From assembly GCF_014652855.1 (NCBI RefSeq), contig NZ_BMZP01000023.1, forward strand, positions 1 through 61,319: a DNA stretch of 61,319 bases, written 5' to 3'. The position numbers were made by a program, and so were the translations under genes. The notes under the pieces were generated by a model. The model searched no databases. It was not told the origin of the DNA and saw only the letters and a list, made by a program, of their open reading frames with translations. This stretch comes from Novosphingobium pokkalii (lineage in GTDB: Bacteria; Pseudomonadota; Alphaproteobacteria; Sphingomonadales; Sphingomonadaceae). Each line of letters begins with the position of its first letter. Positions within the stretch are counted from its first letter, which is position 1. Below, one piece after another: positions 61,262 through 61,319 of the stretch.

Positions 61262-61319
<58 letters not shown>

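Overview
The window is a GC-rich stretch of an alphaproteobacterial chromosome, most likely a sphingomonad (Novosphingobium or a close relative). The evidence is the division-site ATPase MipZ, a tonB-exbB-exbD-exbD operon, a cysteine-free L36, sphingomonad-style extragenic palindromes, and several signal-peptide proteins of a type I associate with that order. The genus is an inference. Almost every gene is intact and densely packed, with many 4-bp ATGA or GTGA overlaps that indicate operons. I see no rRNA, CRISPR array, insertion sequence or origin.

Layout. 0.3-3.9 kb: a two-gene operon of a family 2 glycosyltransferase and an unusual fusion of a DegT-type PLP aminotransferase with an FAD/NAD(P)-binding oxidoreductase. 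4.5-7.7 kb: an AhpD-like protein and two short-chain dehydrogenases, divergent from a GlxA-type AraC regulator. 8.2-10.3 kb: a tiny integrative-element remnant (small DNA-binding-like protein, excisionase-like HTH protein, P4-type integrase) beside tRNA-Cys. 10.4-18.3 kb: rlmE, a Ppx/GppA phosphatase, tRNA-Gln, a GGDEF-EAL protein, an M14 carboxypeptidase with two DUF4136-type secreted proteins, and rpmJ. 18.4-25.7 kb: a HAD hydrolase, a CorC-type transporter, an OmpA lipoprotein, an aldo/keto reductase, a CysQ-like phosphatase, and sucCD. 25.7-26.0 kb: extragenic repeats. 26.0-36.0 kb, all minus strand: an Lhr-like helicase, a TbpB-like lipoprotein, and a chaperone/cell-division block (J-like protein, HscC-type Hsp70, phosphohexomutase, membrane J protein, MipZ). 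36.1-39.3 kb: panC, a PBP4-type DD-carboxypeptidase, an orphan 2Fe-2S subunit, arsC. 39.4-42.1 kb: the tonB-exbB-exbD-exbD operon. 42.4-50.1 kb: a secreted hypothetical protein, hom, another secreted protein, glpX, a large helical-repeat-like protein and a chemoreceptor.

50.2-58.9 kb is the most distinctive functional island and looks iron-regulated. On one side are PepSY, DUF2271, DUF4198 and ApbE-type proteins. Convergent to these is a Fiu-type TonB-dependent siderophore receptor. Divergent from the receptor are a second TonB, a PiuC-type dioxygenase and an FMN-dependent hydroxy-acid oxidase. Fur-box-like sequences lie in front of all three transcription units. My working model is catechol-siderophore uptake by the receptor powered by TonB, with the PepSY/DUF2271/DUF4198/ApbE set handling a reductive or metal-processing step at the inner membrane. 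An arylamine N-acetyltransferase and a glutamyl-tRNA synthetase follow with short gaps, and a partial tRNA-Met closes the window.

All family assignments come from reading motifs; no database search was run.
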